A stretch of DNA of 64,000 nt, taken from positions 1 to 64,000 of the forward strand of contig JAKALM010000001.1 in NCBI GenBank assembly GCA_021824145.1, written 5' to 3'. The translations under genes were made by a program, and so were the position numbers. The DNA is from Bacteroidota bacterium. Its GTDB lineage: Bacteria > Bacteroidota > Ignavibacteria > Ignavibacteriales > Ignavibacteriaceae. This document shows positions 1-6,854 of this stretch, piece after piece (within the stretch, counting starts at the first letter, position 1; each line of letters begins with the position of its first letter). Under the pieces are notes generated by a model. That model did not search any database. It was not told the DNA's origin and saw only the letters and a list, made by a program, of their open reading frames with translations.

Positions 1-73
1 TATTAAAACATATTCAAATTGAAAAACAATTGCAATAATCTTATCGATTCAATTTATAATGCATTTTAAAATA

Positions 74-102
74 AAAAATCCCAATCTTAAATTGGGATTT
101 TT
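74..102 (-). terminator. Terminator hairpin, probably the original tRNA-fMet terminator
   Basis: A perfect 12-bp stem (AAAAATCCCAAT paired with ATTGGGATTTTT) with a 5-nt loop and T-rich tails on both strands. It ends exactly where the attachment repeat starts. Before insertion it would have lain directly downstream of the leftward tRNA-fMet gene, so I infer it was that gene's terminator, now displaced 4.8 kb by the element. It could also serve a rightward gene outside the window. Confidence 0.7.
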
Positions 103-127
103 CTTAGTAGCGGGGGCAGGACTTGAA
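103..127 (+). repeat. Left attachment-site repeat (tRNA 3'-end copy)
   Basis: This 25-bp sequence is identical to 4898-4922. It holds 20 nt of the initiator tRNA 3' end (T-loop to discriminator) but is not followed by the rest of a tRNA, so it is a recombination scar and not a tRNA gene. It directly abuts the terminator hairpin at 74-102. Confidence 0.92.
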
Positions 128-247
128 AAGCATTTTTTTACATTTTTCTAACTTTATTATTTTTACTTGTAATCCTTTATATTATAAGATATTATAAGGG
201 ATATTCTATAAATTTGAGTTAAGACAGATTAAAAAAAATTAAATAAA

Positions 248-269
248 AGTGTCCTCATTAGTGTCCTCA
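248..269 (+). repeat. Arm-type repeat, left copy (gtgtcctca twice)
   Basis: Two gtgtcctca units separated by tta give a 12-bp period. The whole 22 bp recurs exactly at 4824-4845, near the other end of the element. Paired direct repeats inside both ends of a tRNA-targeted element resemble the arm-type binding sites of lambda-family integrases. This copy ends 15 bp before a TATATTTG promoter box, so binding here could also control integrase expression. Confidence 0.7.
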
Positions 270-283
270 TGAAGAAATAATTT

Positions 284-291
284 TATATTTG
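284..291 (+). promoter_or_regulatory. Likely integrase promoter (-7 box)
   Basis: TATATTTG matches the Bacteroidota -7 consensus TAnnTTTG and lies 25 bp before the GTG start at 316. No TTG is seen at the usual -33 distance; the gtgtcctca repeat occupies that area, which suggests a repressor- or integrase-controlled promoter. Confidence 0.45.
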
Positions 292-315
292 CTGTAGATA
301 GTTTTTATAATTTTC

Positions 316-1575
316 GTGGCAACCGAAATGACAATTAACTTTTATCTTGATAGCAGATCAAACCAGACTGAAAAAAATATAATCCTTTATCTAAGAGGAT
401 TAGGCAAGACACTCAAATTTAATACAGGGGAAAAGATCGATCCTAAACATTGGGACAACATAAAGCAAACTGTTAAACGTACATATACCGGACACCCAGA
501 ATTAAATTCTTTTCTCAATACACTCAAAGAAAGAATAATAAAGAAAATCAGATTATTGAATGTTGAAAATGATCTTATCACTTATGATATGATAAAGGAT
601 CAAGTTGAAAGTTTATTTAAGATCAAAAAACCTATTGATAGTAAGAAATTATTTTATGAGGCCTATAATCAATTCTTAGATGTAAAGAAAAACGAAAAGA
701 GACACCGGACAATTCAAAAATATAACACACTACTGGATCACCTTAAAGCATTTGAAAAAACTAAACACTATAAACTTTCATTTGATAAAATCAATTTGAG
801 TTTTTATGAAAAGTTTACAGCATATCTTATGCAAGATTTAGAACATTCAAATAATACCATAGGTAAATATATAAGCTGTCTTAAAACTTTTTTACATTGG
901 ACTGTAGAACGTAATATTAATACTGTTATCGATTTTACAAAATTCAAAGTTTATAATGAAAAAACTGATATTGTGGTTTTAACCGAAAAAGAATTAATGA
1001 CTATCTATAGCTTGGATTTATCGAATGAAAAAACATTAGCCAAAGTAAGAGACGTCTTCTGTTTTCAATGTTTTACCGGACAAAGATTTTCTGATATTGA
1101 AAATCTAAAAAGAGATGACATTAAAGGGGATTCATGGAACTTACACACATACAAAACAAAGGATATTATTGAGATACCATTAACATCTTTAGCAAAGGAA
1201 ATATTAGAACGGTATAAAGAAAATATAAATCCTTTACCAGTTTTATCTCACCAAAAAACTAATAACCTTATAAAAATAATTTGCAGAAAAGCAGAAATAA
1301 ATGATCCGATTACTTTAGTTAGATATAGAGGACATGAGCGAATAGAAATTGTAAAACCTAAATATGAATTTATAACTACTCACACCGCAAGACGGACTTT
1401 TGTTACTATCTCACTTGAGAAAGGAATGAAAGCAGATACTATAATGGAAATAACCGGACATACAAGCTATAAAACTTTTAGAAAGTATGTTAAAATAACA
1501 AGTAAAGTTAAGCACCAGGAAATGAATAAATACTGGAAAAAACCATCTCACTTAAAAGTGATAAATTTTAAATAA
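316..1575 (+). CDS. int: Tyrosine recombinase / phage-type integrase
   Basis: This protein catalyses site-specific recombination between the tRNA-fMet attachment site and the element. The 419-aa protein has an N-terminal arm-binding-like domain (about 5-90), a SAM-like core-binding domain (about 110-210) and a C-terminal catalytic domain. The catalytic residues are visible: Arg257 (TGQRFSD), His356 and Arg359 (HTARR), His382 (TGHTS) and nucleophile Tyr391 (FRKYV). This is the architecture of Bacteroidota conjugative-transposon and island integrases. The start is GTG at 316 or ATG at 328; neither has a clear Shine-Dalgarno site. The region 317-334 around the start is repeated at the start of the next gene. 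It is the first gene of the element, at the end away from the tRNA. Confidence 0.95.
   Translation: MATEMTINFYLDSRSNQTEKNIILYLRGLGKTLKFNTGEKIDPKHWDNIKQTVKRTYTGHPELNSFLNTLKERIIKKIRLLNVENDLITYDMIKDQVESLFKIKKPIDSKKLFYEAYNQFLDVKKNEKRHRTIQKYNTLLDHLKAFEKTKHYKLSFDKINLSFYEKFTAYLMQDLEHSNNTIGKYISCLKTFLHWTVERNINTVIDFTKFKVYNEKTDIVVLTEKELMTIYSLDLSNEKTLAKVRDVFCFQCFTGQRFSDIENLKRDDIKGDSWNLHTYKTKDIIEIPLTSLAKEILERYKENINPLPVLSHQKTNNLIKIICRKAEINDPITLVRYRGHERIEIVKPKYEFITTHTARRTFVTISLEKGMKADTIMEITGHTSYKTFRKYVKITSKVKHQEMNKYWKKPSHLKVINFK
317..334 (+). repeat. Start-region repeat, copy 1 (tggcaaccgaaatgacaa)
   Basis: This 18-bp sequence spans the start of the integrase gene and recurs exactly at 1585-1602 over the start of the next gene, so both predicted proteins begin MATEMT. 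An 11-bp partial copy (cgtggcaaccg) at 4516-4526 matches 315-325. Confidence 0.75.
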
Positions 1576-1583
1576 TAAATTTA

Positions 1584-2282
1584 ATGGCAACCGAAATGAC
1601 AAATGAAAATATAAATTTTGAAAAACCAATTTTAGACCGTTACAAAAACACACCATATGAAAGTTTAATTTCAAAATCTTTTGTTTGTTACGGAAAAGTG
1701 TTTAATCTTGTTTATGAAAAATATAATATGAGGTTTAAAAAAATTTATGATATAGAGTTATGGATGTTAGGTTATTATTTTAATTTTTTAGACTATTTTA
1801 GAAATGAAGCAGTTGAGATTATAAAAGAAATCTCACCAGTTGTCTCTGTAAATGAATTAGAAAAAGCTAATGTTAATGTGTATTTAATCGAAAATGAAAA
1901 TGAGTTTGAAAACAAAGCAATTAAAAAAGGATTAAATATTGGGCTTAATAAAAACGAAATCTTTGAAATAATCGATATTCTAATTTTTAAGGATGCCGCG
2001 TATTTTATTAGTATAGCAGAGGATAAAAAGTATGTTTATAAAAACTCTATCAAATATGTTGAGGAAGGTAGGAATACAATTATGTTTTTGAAAGATAGCA
2101 AAGGGGATATTACAAAAACGAAAGCTATTTCCAAAGCCTTAAACGATCCTAACTATAAAAGCAATCCTTCTTTATCGTTGGATAAAACAATAAATAGGTT
2201 TATAAAACTTAATGAAACTAAAGAGAAAGATATATTGAAAATTGAAAATGAAATTAGATCACAATTAAGGAATTTAATTTAG
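1584..2282 (+). CDS. Unknown 232-aa protein of the integrative element
   Basis: I do not recognise a family. The product is soluble, lysine- and asparagine-rich and probably mostly helical, with no signal peptide, membrane segment or obvious catalytic motif. Residues about 30-80 are aromatic-rich, and the C-terminal third is charged and probably coiled. It begins 8 bp after the integrase stop, so it is likely cotranscribed, and its first codons (MATEMT) duplicate those of the integrase. Position directly behind the integrase would suit a cargo or accessory function such as superinfection exclusion, but nothing in the sequence shows this. Confidence 0.75.
   Translation: MATEMTNENINFEKPILDRYKNTPYESLISKSFVCYGKVFNLVYEKYNMRFKKIYDIELWMLGYYFNFLDYFRNEAVEIIKEISPVVSVNELEKANVNVYLIENENEFENKAIKKGLNIGLNKNEIFEIIDILIFKDAAYFISIAEDKKYVYKNSIKYVEEGRNTIMFLKDSKGDITKTKAISKALNDPNYKSNPSLSLDKTINRFIKLNETKEKDILKIENEIRSQLRNLI
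1585..1602 (+). repeat. Start-region repeat, copy 2
   Basis: Exact 18-bp copy of 317-334, covering the ATG at 1584 and the first internal ATG. The duplication stops immediately after, so only the initiation region is shared between the two genes. Confidence 0.75.
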
Positions 2283-2327
2283 TAAACTAAATAGAATTAT
2301 TAACTTATTTATGAAAGGAATTCTAAA

Positions 2328-2510
2328 ATGAGGGATAGTGAAAATGAAATTAATATTCCAATGACCAAGATTGAAAACTTAATAAGTCATTTAGAATTAT
2401 TAGAATTAGGAGCTATTCATATTGAATCTGAATACGGTATAGGGGATGGCATTTTAACTAATAATATAGAGTTATTATTAAAACAGATCAAAGAATTAAT
2501 TTCTAAATAA
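2328..2510 (+). CDS. Unknown 60-aa small protein
   Basis: A short acidic protein preceded by a reasonable ribosome-binding site (aaagga, about 10 nt before the ATG). It contains a helix-forming run of Leu/Ile/Glu (residues about 12-35) and a Lys-Ile-rich C-terminal helix. There is no recognisable domain. It lies between the 232-aa unknown and the HTH regulator, all on the same strand. Its small size and position suggest a regulatory or accessory peptide of the element, but function is unknown. Confidence 0.5.
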   Translation: MRDSENEINIPMTKIENLISHLELLELGAIHIESEYGIGDGILTNNIELLLKQIKELISK

Positions 2511-2540
2511 TCTATCAGAATTAGAGAATAATTTAAAATA

Positions 2541-2578
2541 TAGAATTATATAATTCTAAAAATAGAATTATACAATTA
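2541..2578. promoter_or_regulatory. Palindromic operator-like site (tagaattat repeats)
   Basis: Positions 2541-2558 form a perfect 18-bp palindrome made of two TAGAATTAT half-sites. A second near-copy starts at 2563, exactly 22 bp later (about two helical turns), and another half-site is at 2292-2300. The cluster lies 60-97 bp before the HTH gene at 2638, so an autoregulatory operator is plausible. The region is very AT-rich, so some symmetry may be fortuitous. Confidence 0.5.
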
Positions 2579-2597
2579 CTGTATATACCTATCTGAA

Positions 2598-2636
2598 AGA
2601 TTTACTTTTCAAATAAAAAAAATGAAAGGTAAATCT
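2598..2636 (+). promoter_or_regulatory. Hairpin that encloses the ribosome-binding site of the HTH gene
   Basis: AGATTTACTTTTC (2598-2610) pairs with GAAAGGTAAATCT (2624-2636) through 13 positions with one G-U pair. The right arm contains the GAAAGG Shine-Dalgarno sequence and ends one base before the ATG at 2638. If formed in mRNA it would hide the ribosome-binding site, implying translational control of the downstream gene. Confidence 0.5.
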
Positions 2637-2637
2637 G

Positions 2638-2931
2638 ATGACAAATTTAATCCTTCATAGTTTACAACCTGATGACCTTAAGGCATTAATAAAAGATTCT
2701 ATTTCAGAGGCGCTTGAGGAAAAGATAAAACCACAGCAAACAGAAAAAGAAGATCAACTAATTAAACTTAATGAGGCGTGCCGTCTTTTAGGCGTTTCAA
2801 GTGTAACTATACATAACTGGAAACGTTCAGGTTTAATTCCATTCTACCGAATAAGCAATAAAATTTATTTTAAAAAGAATGAGTTAATTCAATCACTAAA
2901 AAAAGCTAAAAGGAATTATAATGAACAATGA
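2638..2931 (+). CDS. Excisionase-like / MerR-type helix-turn-helix protein
   Basis: The 97-aa protein carries a helix-turn-helix domain of the excisionase / DNA-binding (HTH_17) type at about residues 40-90: NEACRLLGVS followed by TIHNWKRSGLIPFYRI and a wing, KIYFKKNEL. Such proteins in mobile elements act as recombination directionality factors or as regulators of the element. The N-terminal 35 residues are acidic and helical. The start at 2638 follows a GAAAGG ribosome-binding site that lies inside a hairpin. An operator-like palindrome is immediately upstream. It overlaps the next gene by 11 bp. Family assignment is firm; the excisionase role is inferred from context. Confidence 0.85.
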   Translation: MTNLILHSLQPDDLKALIKDSISEALEEKIKPQQTEKEDQLIKLNEACRLLGVSSVTIHNWKRSGLIPFYRISNKIYFKKNELIQSLKKAKRNYNEQ

Positions 2932-3199
2932 TTATATAATATTACAAAAAAGAATTGAGGAAATAATTTTATCAATTGAGAATATAATTAATTATTCGCA
3001 AGACATTTTAGAAAATCCAGATAAACCATTTATTGACAGAAATTATTTTTCTCACATCTTTAATATTTTCCATTTTCAATGGAATATGTTATTTGATACA
3101 ATTGAAACAATAGAGTCATTAAAGGATAGAAATGAACTTGAAAGAATAAAATATTTACTTACAAATTTACCAGGTGAGGCGACTAATGACCACACATGA
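2921..3199 (+). CDS. Unknown 92-aa protein between the HTH and ATPase genes
   Basis: The reading frame overlaps the HTH gene by 11 bp and the ATPase gene by about 14 bp, the arrangement of a translationally coupled operon, which supports it being real. The product is helical, with aromatic-rich centre (HIFNIFHFQWNM) and no known motif. It may be a small partner of either neighbour. Function unknown. Confidence 0.6.
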   Translation: MNNDYIILQKRIEEIILSIENIINYSQDILENPDKPFIDRNYFSHIFNIFHFQWNMLFDTIETIESLKDRNELERIKYLLTNLPGEATNDHT

Positions 3200-4358
3200 A
3201 AAATTACGAGAAAGATTTGATGCTTTACCATCTACAATAGAACAACCCAAAAACAAAAAGTTATCTAATCTTGAAAAAATTATTCGTGGCAGAAATATTT
3301 TAAAGGAAAATGTAAAAAATAAAATTTCTTTTTCTAAGCCTATATTAACCATTAATAAATTACCTTTGTTTTATCCGAGAACAATTAATGTAATACAAGG
3401 GAAAAGCGGTACACATAAAAGCAGATTAGCAGAACATCTTTGTTCAATGTTGCTTAAAAAACCAGGAACTAATATTGACTTGTTAAGTTTAGAATTAGAA
3501 GACCAAAATAAAACATCAGTTGTTTATGTTGATAGTGAGCGTAATTTATCAGAACAATACCCGTATAGTTTACAGCAAATCTTAAAAAATGCTGGATATA
3601 ATATTACTGATGAACTAACTACCTTTGATTTTATTTCTTTGATAGACATTGAAAGAATAGAACGTTTTAATTCTTTTCGTGAATATTTAGATAAAATAAG
3701 AGAGGATCATAAAGGACATATATTTGTAATTTTAGATGTATTGACAGACTTAGTTGATAATTTTAATGATCCTAAACCAAGTTTACAGCTTATCGATTTA
3801 TTAAACAGCACTATTAATACTTATGATATTACTTTCCTTTGTATAATACACGAGAATCCTTTTCAGGAAAAGGCAAGGGGACACTTAGGAACTGAATTAT
3901 TAAATAAATCCTCTACAGCATTAAGCATTAACTATGAAAAGGACAACAAAGGAAATGATCAAGATATTATTAAGATTACTTTTCTTAAATGTAGATCGTC
4001 AAAAAGAATAGAACCTTTATATGTTAAATTCTCTCAAGAAAATAATAGGCTTGTTTTTGCCGATGCCGTAGATGTAGAAAAAGCAATTTATAGTAAAGAT
4101 TCAAAAGCAAATATTTTTGAAGTGAGTAAATTTTTAGTTGATAATCTTAAGGCTATGACACCAAAGAAAGATTTAACTACACTCTTAAAGCAGGAATTTA
4201 AATGTACTGTTAGAACTATCGAAGATCGTTATAAAGATATTTTGGCGGGAGCTGGTTTAAGTACATTAGGTTATAAATTAAAAACCACTAAAAAAGGGAA
4301 ACAAGTCTATTATTCGTTAATAAAGATTTTACCAGATAACCAGGAACAAATCTTTTAA
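3186..4358 (+). CDS. RepA-like AAA ATPase (AAA_25 / RecA-fold)
   Basis: The protein (390 aa from ATG 3186) has a P-loop written GKSGTHKS at about residues 72-79, in which His replaces the usual last Gly, as seen in some RepA/RadA-like replication ATPases. It is followed by a Walker B strand ending IFVILDV and by a sensor-like segment (FLCIIHENP). The C-terminal 60 residues look like a winged-helix DNA-binding region. Relatives are hexameric RepA-type helicases or replication initiators carried by plasmids and integrative elements. The upstream alternative GTG at 3174 is less likely, because AGGTGAGG sits at proper spacing before ATG 3186. No primase is nearby. It is the last convincing gene of the element. 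Confidence 0.85.
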   Translation: MTTHEKLRERFDALPSTIEQPKNKKLSNLEKIIRGRNILKENVKNKISFSKPILTINKLPLFYPRTINVIQGKSGTHKSRLAEHLCSMLLKKPGTNIDLLSLELEDQNKTSVVYVDSERNLSEQYPYSLQQILKNAGYNITDELTTFDFISLIDIERIERFNSFREYLDKIREDHKGHIFVILDVLTDLVDNFNDPKPSLQLIDLLNSTINTYDITFLCIIHENPFQEKARGHLGTELLNKSSTALSINYEKDNKGNDQDIIKITFLKCRSSKRIEPLYVKFSQENNRLVFADAVDVEKAIYSKDSKANIFEVSKFLVDNLKAMTPKKDLTTLLKQEFKCTVRTIEDRYKDILAGAGLSTLGYKLKTTKKGKQVYYSLIKILPDNQEQIF

Positions 4359-4383
4359 TTTTCAATCGAATATCTTTCTTAGA

Positions 4384-4441
4384 ACGTTTGAAATATGAAA
4401 ACCCTATATATACCCGTTTCATATTTCAATCGTTTTTTTTT
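4384..4441 (+). terminator. Strong terminator-like hairpin after the RepA-like gene
   Basis: Arms 4384-4400 and 4417-4433 form a 17-bp inverted repeat with one mismatch, around a 16-nt loop, followed by a run of nine T. It lies 26 bp after the ATPase stop and would end the element's transcript. The unusually long perfect stem could also serve as a replication or packaging structure. Confidence 0.75.
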
Positions 4442-4471
4442 ATTCAAATCTAATCCGTATTAATACCGAAA

Positions 4472-4501
4472 AAGACTGATGCAATACTTTACATCAGTCT
4501 T
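4472..4501. repeat. Second hairpin in the element's non-coding end
   Basis: AAGACTGATG (4472-4481) pairs perfectly with CATCAGTCTT (4492-4501) around a 10-nt loop, without a T-tract, so it is not a typical terminator. It lies between the long terminator hairpin and the third ggcaacc copy. Candidate structured origin or small RNA; unproven. Confidence 0.5.
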
Positions 4502-4515
4502 AATCGATTACTAAA

Positions 4516-4526
4516 CGTGGCAACCG
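4516..4526 (+). repeat. Partial third copy of the start-region repeat
   Basis: CGTGGCAACCG is identical to 315-325 before the integrase start. Here it is not linked to a convincing gene, which suggests the sequence itself may be a protein- or RNA-binding site. Confidence 0.4.
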
Positions 4527-4823
4527 TTTATTATTCCAAATATATAAAAATTAAAAGGTACTTCTAAGGCTTGTGTCATGAGGGCTATTCGAACCTCAAT
4601 TTTTTTGCAGTTAGAATATAGAATATCTTTACCTGTTCCTGTCAATAAACTAATCAAAATAGATATAAAAAACATTTGTAAATTGATTCATGCTTATAAA
4701 ATTAATTTATACTTTCATAGATCGATTATAAGCCACTTTTATTTATTATCTGATAAAATATATGGTAAGAAAAAATTTTAAATAAAAATTTATATAATGA
4801 AATAAATCAAAAAGGCGGGGGAA

Positions 4824-4845
4824 AGTGTCCTCATTAGTGTCCTCA
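4824..4845 (+). repeat. Arm-type repeat, right copy (gtgtcctca twice)
   Basis: Exact 22-bp match to 248-269 in the same orientation, 53 bp from the right attachment repeat (the left copy is about 120 bp from the left one). Interpreted as integrase or excisionase arm sites from position and symmetry. Confidence 0.7.
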
Positions 4846-4855
4846 AATAAAAAGA

Positions 4856-4888
4856 AAGCCTTTGTAAATTGTTAAAATACAAAGGCTT
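4856..4888 (-). terminator. Element-borne terminator for tRNA-fMet
   Basis: AAGCCTTTGTA (4856-4866) pairs perfectly with TACAAAGGCTT (4878-4888). On the minus strand it follows the tRNA 3' end by about 15 nt and is trailed by a T-rich tract, so it can terminate the tRNA transcript. It lies inside the element, so the element replaces the terminator it displaced. Confidence 0.75.
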
Positions 4889-4902
4889 ATCTCTTAGCTT
4901 AG

Positions 4903-4975
<73 letters not shown>

Positions 4976-5070
4976 GTTTGAAATTTTATTTTTTTATAAG
5001 GATATGCTTATTTTCAAAGCATTTAACAAATTCAAATTCAGAATTAAATTTTCATTTAAATTAAGGCGTA

Positions 5071-5101
5071 CAAATATAAGTAATAGAGTCTCGTTAGTCA
5101 A
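5071..5101 (-). promoter_or_regulatory. Promoter of tRNA-fMet
   Basis: On the minus strand TTG (5101-5099), 20 nt, then TATATTTG (5078-5071), a full match to the Bacteroidota promoter consensus. Transcription would begin about 90 nt before the mature tRNA, leaving a 5' leader to be removed by RNase P. Confidence 0.6.
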
Positions 5102-5162
5102 ATTTGAAAACAGGTATGCGCTAATCAGAAATTAATATGAAGGTCAATATAATTCTGAAATC

Positions 5163-5432
5163 TTATCCATCAATATTATTAAAGCTTGAAATCATCCCAT
5201 CAATTACTTGAGAACGAGCGTGGATTTCATTCAACTTTTGAATGATTCGAAGTATCCCTTTTCTTTTTTCTTCTATTGAATCGGTTATAAATTCTCTTAC
5301 ATCAGGAAGATTGCATTCATCCAGCATACTTTCATAGAATCGTACTATGGCGGCTTCTTTTCTTAATGCTTCATTTAGCATTGAACATGTATTTTTACAT
5401 GTATGCATACACTTTACTTCTTGTTCTTTCAC
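5163..5432 (-). CDS. Unknown 89-aa cysteine-containing helical protein
   Basis: It lies 30 bp downstream of the gamma subunit gene and is probably the last gene of the oxidoreductase operon. The N-terminus has a cluster of four Cys and one His (CMHTCKNTC from residue 8), followed by two long amphipathic helices with Glu, His and Arg residues. The pattern recalls small four-helix or ferritin-like carriers and could bind a metal or an iron-sulfur cluster, but the spacing fits no motif I can name. No signal peptide. Function unknown; association with the oxidoreductase is by position only. Confidence 0.65.
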   Translation of the reverse strand: MKEQEVKCMHTCKNTCSMLNEALRKEAAIVRFYESMLDECNLPDVREFITDSIEEKRKGILRIIQKLNEIHARSQVIDGMISSFNNIDG

Positions 5433-5462
5433 ATTTCACCTCATTGATAATGAGAGAATATT

Positions 5463-6047
5463 TTAACTAACTGTTTCTTCTAATTTATTTCCGGAAGCAA
5501 CATAATTATTTGCAAGCTTTTTCCCGATTAAAAGGGCTTGTTCATTTAAAGGAATTAAATGATGATGTCTTTCCGGTAGAACTTTCTTTAATGCTCTCAA
5601 AATGTTTTCGATATTAACTATAGGCTTTCTTTGAAGAAAAGCACCTAGCAAAACCATATTTGCAACCTGCTTTTTACCTAATTTTTGTGCTTCTTCATTT
5701 GCTGGAATGCTCAATATTTCAATATCCGACCTAGTTGGAAGATTGATTATTGAAGACTGTTCAAATAATAATAATCCGCCCGGTTTCAGTTCATGTTCAA
5801 ATTTATCCAATGATGGCTGATTGAGAACAATAGCAGAATCAAATCTTGAAATTATCGGAGAACTGATTCTATCTGGGGAGACAATAACTATACAATTTGC
5901 AGTTCCACCTCGCATTTCAGGTCCGTATGAAGGCATCCAGCTAACTTCCTTTTCTTCAATCATTGCGGCATAAGCAATGATTTGTCCCATAGAAAGGATT
6001 CCTTGTCCTCCAAATCCTGCAAATATTATTTCATGAGCTTTCTGCAT
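5463..6047 (-). CDS. vorC: 2-oxoacid:ferredoxin oxidoreductase, gamma subunit
   Basis: The 194-aa protein matches the gamma subunit family (POR/KOR gamma): the Gly-rich start IIFAGFGGQGIL, then SWMPSYGPEMRGGTANC and the conserved PSLDKFE segment. In these enzymes the gamma chain packs against the alpha and beta chains during oxidative decarboxylation of a 2-oxoacid to acyl-CoA with reduction of ferredoxin in the cytoplasm. Gene order delta-alpha-beta-gamma is that of branched-chain (VOR) or 2-oxoglutarate (KOR) enzymes. Start and stop are separated from beta by 24 bp. The subunit type is firm; substrate is not resolved. Confidence 0.88.
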   Translation of the reverse strand: MQKAHEIIFAGFGGQGILSMGQIIAYAAMIEEKEVSWMPSYGPEMRGGTANCIVIVSPDRISSPIISRFDSAIVLNQPSLDKFEHELKPGGLLLFEQSSIINLPTRSDIEILSIPANEEAQKLGKKQVANMVLLGAFLQRKPIVNIENILRALKKVLPERHHHLIPLNEQALLIGKKLANNYVASGNKLEETVS

Positions 6048-6071
6048 TTTAAATTCCTTTAGAATTTCTTT

Positions 6072-6842
6072 TTATTTTTCCTTCGGCAATTTTATGTCGC
6101 CAAGCGGATACATCGGAAACATATTTTCTTCAAGCCATTTATTGCTTTCAACTGGTGTCATCTTCCACCCTGAGGGACAGTTTGAAACAACTTCTATAAA
6201 AGAAGTACCTCTATTAAGCTTTTGATATTCAAAAGACTTTTCGATTGCTTTCTTTAACTTTCTTACTGCATTTACAGAATGAACCGCTTGGCGCGTAACA
6301 AAATATGCCCCAGGCAAATTGGCTAAAAGATCTGTGATCTTTAATGGATATCCCATTGCTTCGTGTTTACGGCCGTAAGGCGTAGTAGATGTAACCTGTT
6401 CCAGAAGAGTGGTTGGTGCCATTTGTCCGCCTGTCATTCCATAGATTGCATTATTAATAAATATCATTAAAATATTTTCACCGCGATTTACTGCGTGAAT
6501 TGTTTCTGCAGTACCGATTGCAGCAAGGTCGCCGTCGCCTTGATAGGAAAAAACAAATTTATCTGGATGAATTCTCTTAATGCCTGTTGCCACAGCAGTT
6601 GCTCTTCCATGAGCCGCTTCCTGCATGTCAATATCCATATAATCATAAGCGAAAACGGAACATCCAACAGGTGCAACTCCAATTGTTCTTTCCTGAATTC
6701 CCATTTCCTCAATTACTTCCATAAGTACACGATGTACAACGCTATGCCCACAGCCTGGGCAATAGTGAAAAGGTTTTTCTGTAAGAGTTGAGGGTTTTTT
6801 ATATACTAGTTCGTAACCATTTATCTGAATTGTTTCTTGCAT
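6072..6842 (-). CDS. vorA: 2-oxoacid:ferredoxin oxidoreductase, TPP-binding beta subunit
   Basis: Thiamine-pyrophosphate subunit of the complex. The N-terminal HYCPGCGHS motif, the TPP/magnesium motif GDGDLAAIG followed by about 30 residues and NNAIYGMTGGQMAPTT, and the length (256 aa) are typical. The protein carries the active-site TPP where the 2-oxoacid is decarboxylated. It is 12 bp downstream of the alpha gene, so cotranscribed. The closest naming in databases is the beta chain of 2-oxoglutarate or 3-methyl-2-oxobutanoate ferredoxin oxidoreductase; the symbol is tentative because names differ between organisms. Confidence 0.9.
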   Translation of the reverse strand: MQETIQINGYELVYKKPSTLTEKPFHYCPGCGHSVVHRVLMEVIEEMGIQERTIGVAPVGCSVFAYDYMDIDMQEAAHGRATAVATGIKRIHPDKFVFSYQGDGDLAAIGTAETIHAVNRGENILMIFINNAIYGMTGGQMAPTTLLEQVTSTTPYGRKHEAMGYPLKITDLLANLPGAYFVTRQAVHSVNAVRKLKKAIEKSFEYQKLNRGTSFIEVVSNCPSGWKMTPVESNKWLEENMFPMYPLGDIKLPKEK

Positions 6843-6854
6843 GATTACACCTTC

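Larger units (their letters stand above)
4359..4897. other. Structured non-coding end of the element (about 540 bp)
   Basis: No convincing gene is seen. The stretch holds a 17-bp-stem terminator (4384-4441), a 10-bp hairpin (4472-4501), a third ggcaaccg copy (4516-4526), a short TGAGG/CCTCA hairpin followed by seven T (about 4577-4602), the right arm repeat (4824-4845) and a terminator (4856-4888). A 67-codon open frame at 4578-4781 has no ribosome-binding site or family resemblance. The concentration of symmetry in the last 11% of the element suggests an origin or control region. Confidence 0.6.

Noticed and set aside
103-127. A second tRNA gene at the left end
   Set aside because: Only 20 nt of the tRNA 3' end are present, and no D-arm or anticodon arm follows. 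It is the attachment repeat.
4574-4602. tRNA-like or terminator hairpin (TGAGG, ten bases, CCTCA, then seven T)
   Set aside because: The stem is only five base pairs and it follows no gene. It may be a weak terminator but is not listed separately.
4578-4781. A 67-codon open frame in the element's non-coding end
   Set aside because: No ribosome-binding site, no family resemblance, and it lies amid structured DNA. Its composition looks like translated AT-rich non-coding sequence. I cannot exclude a small protein.
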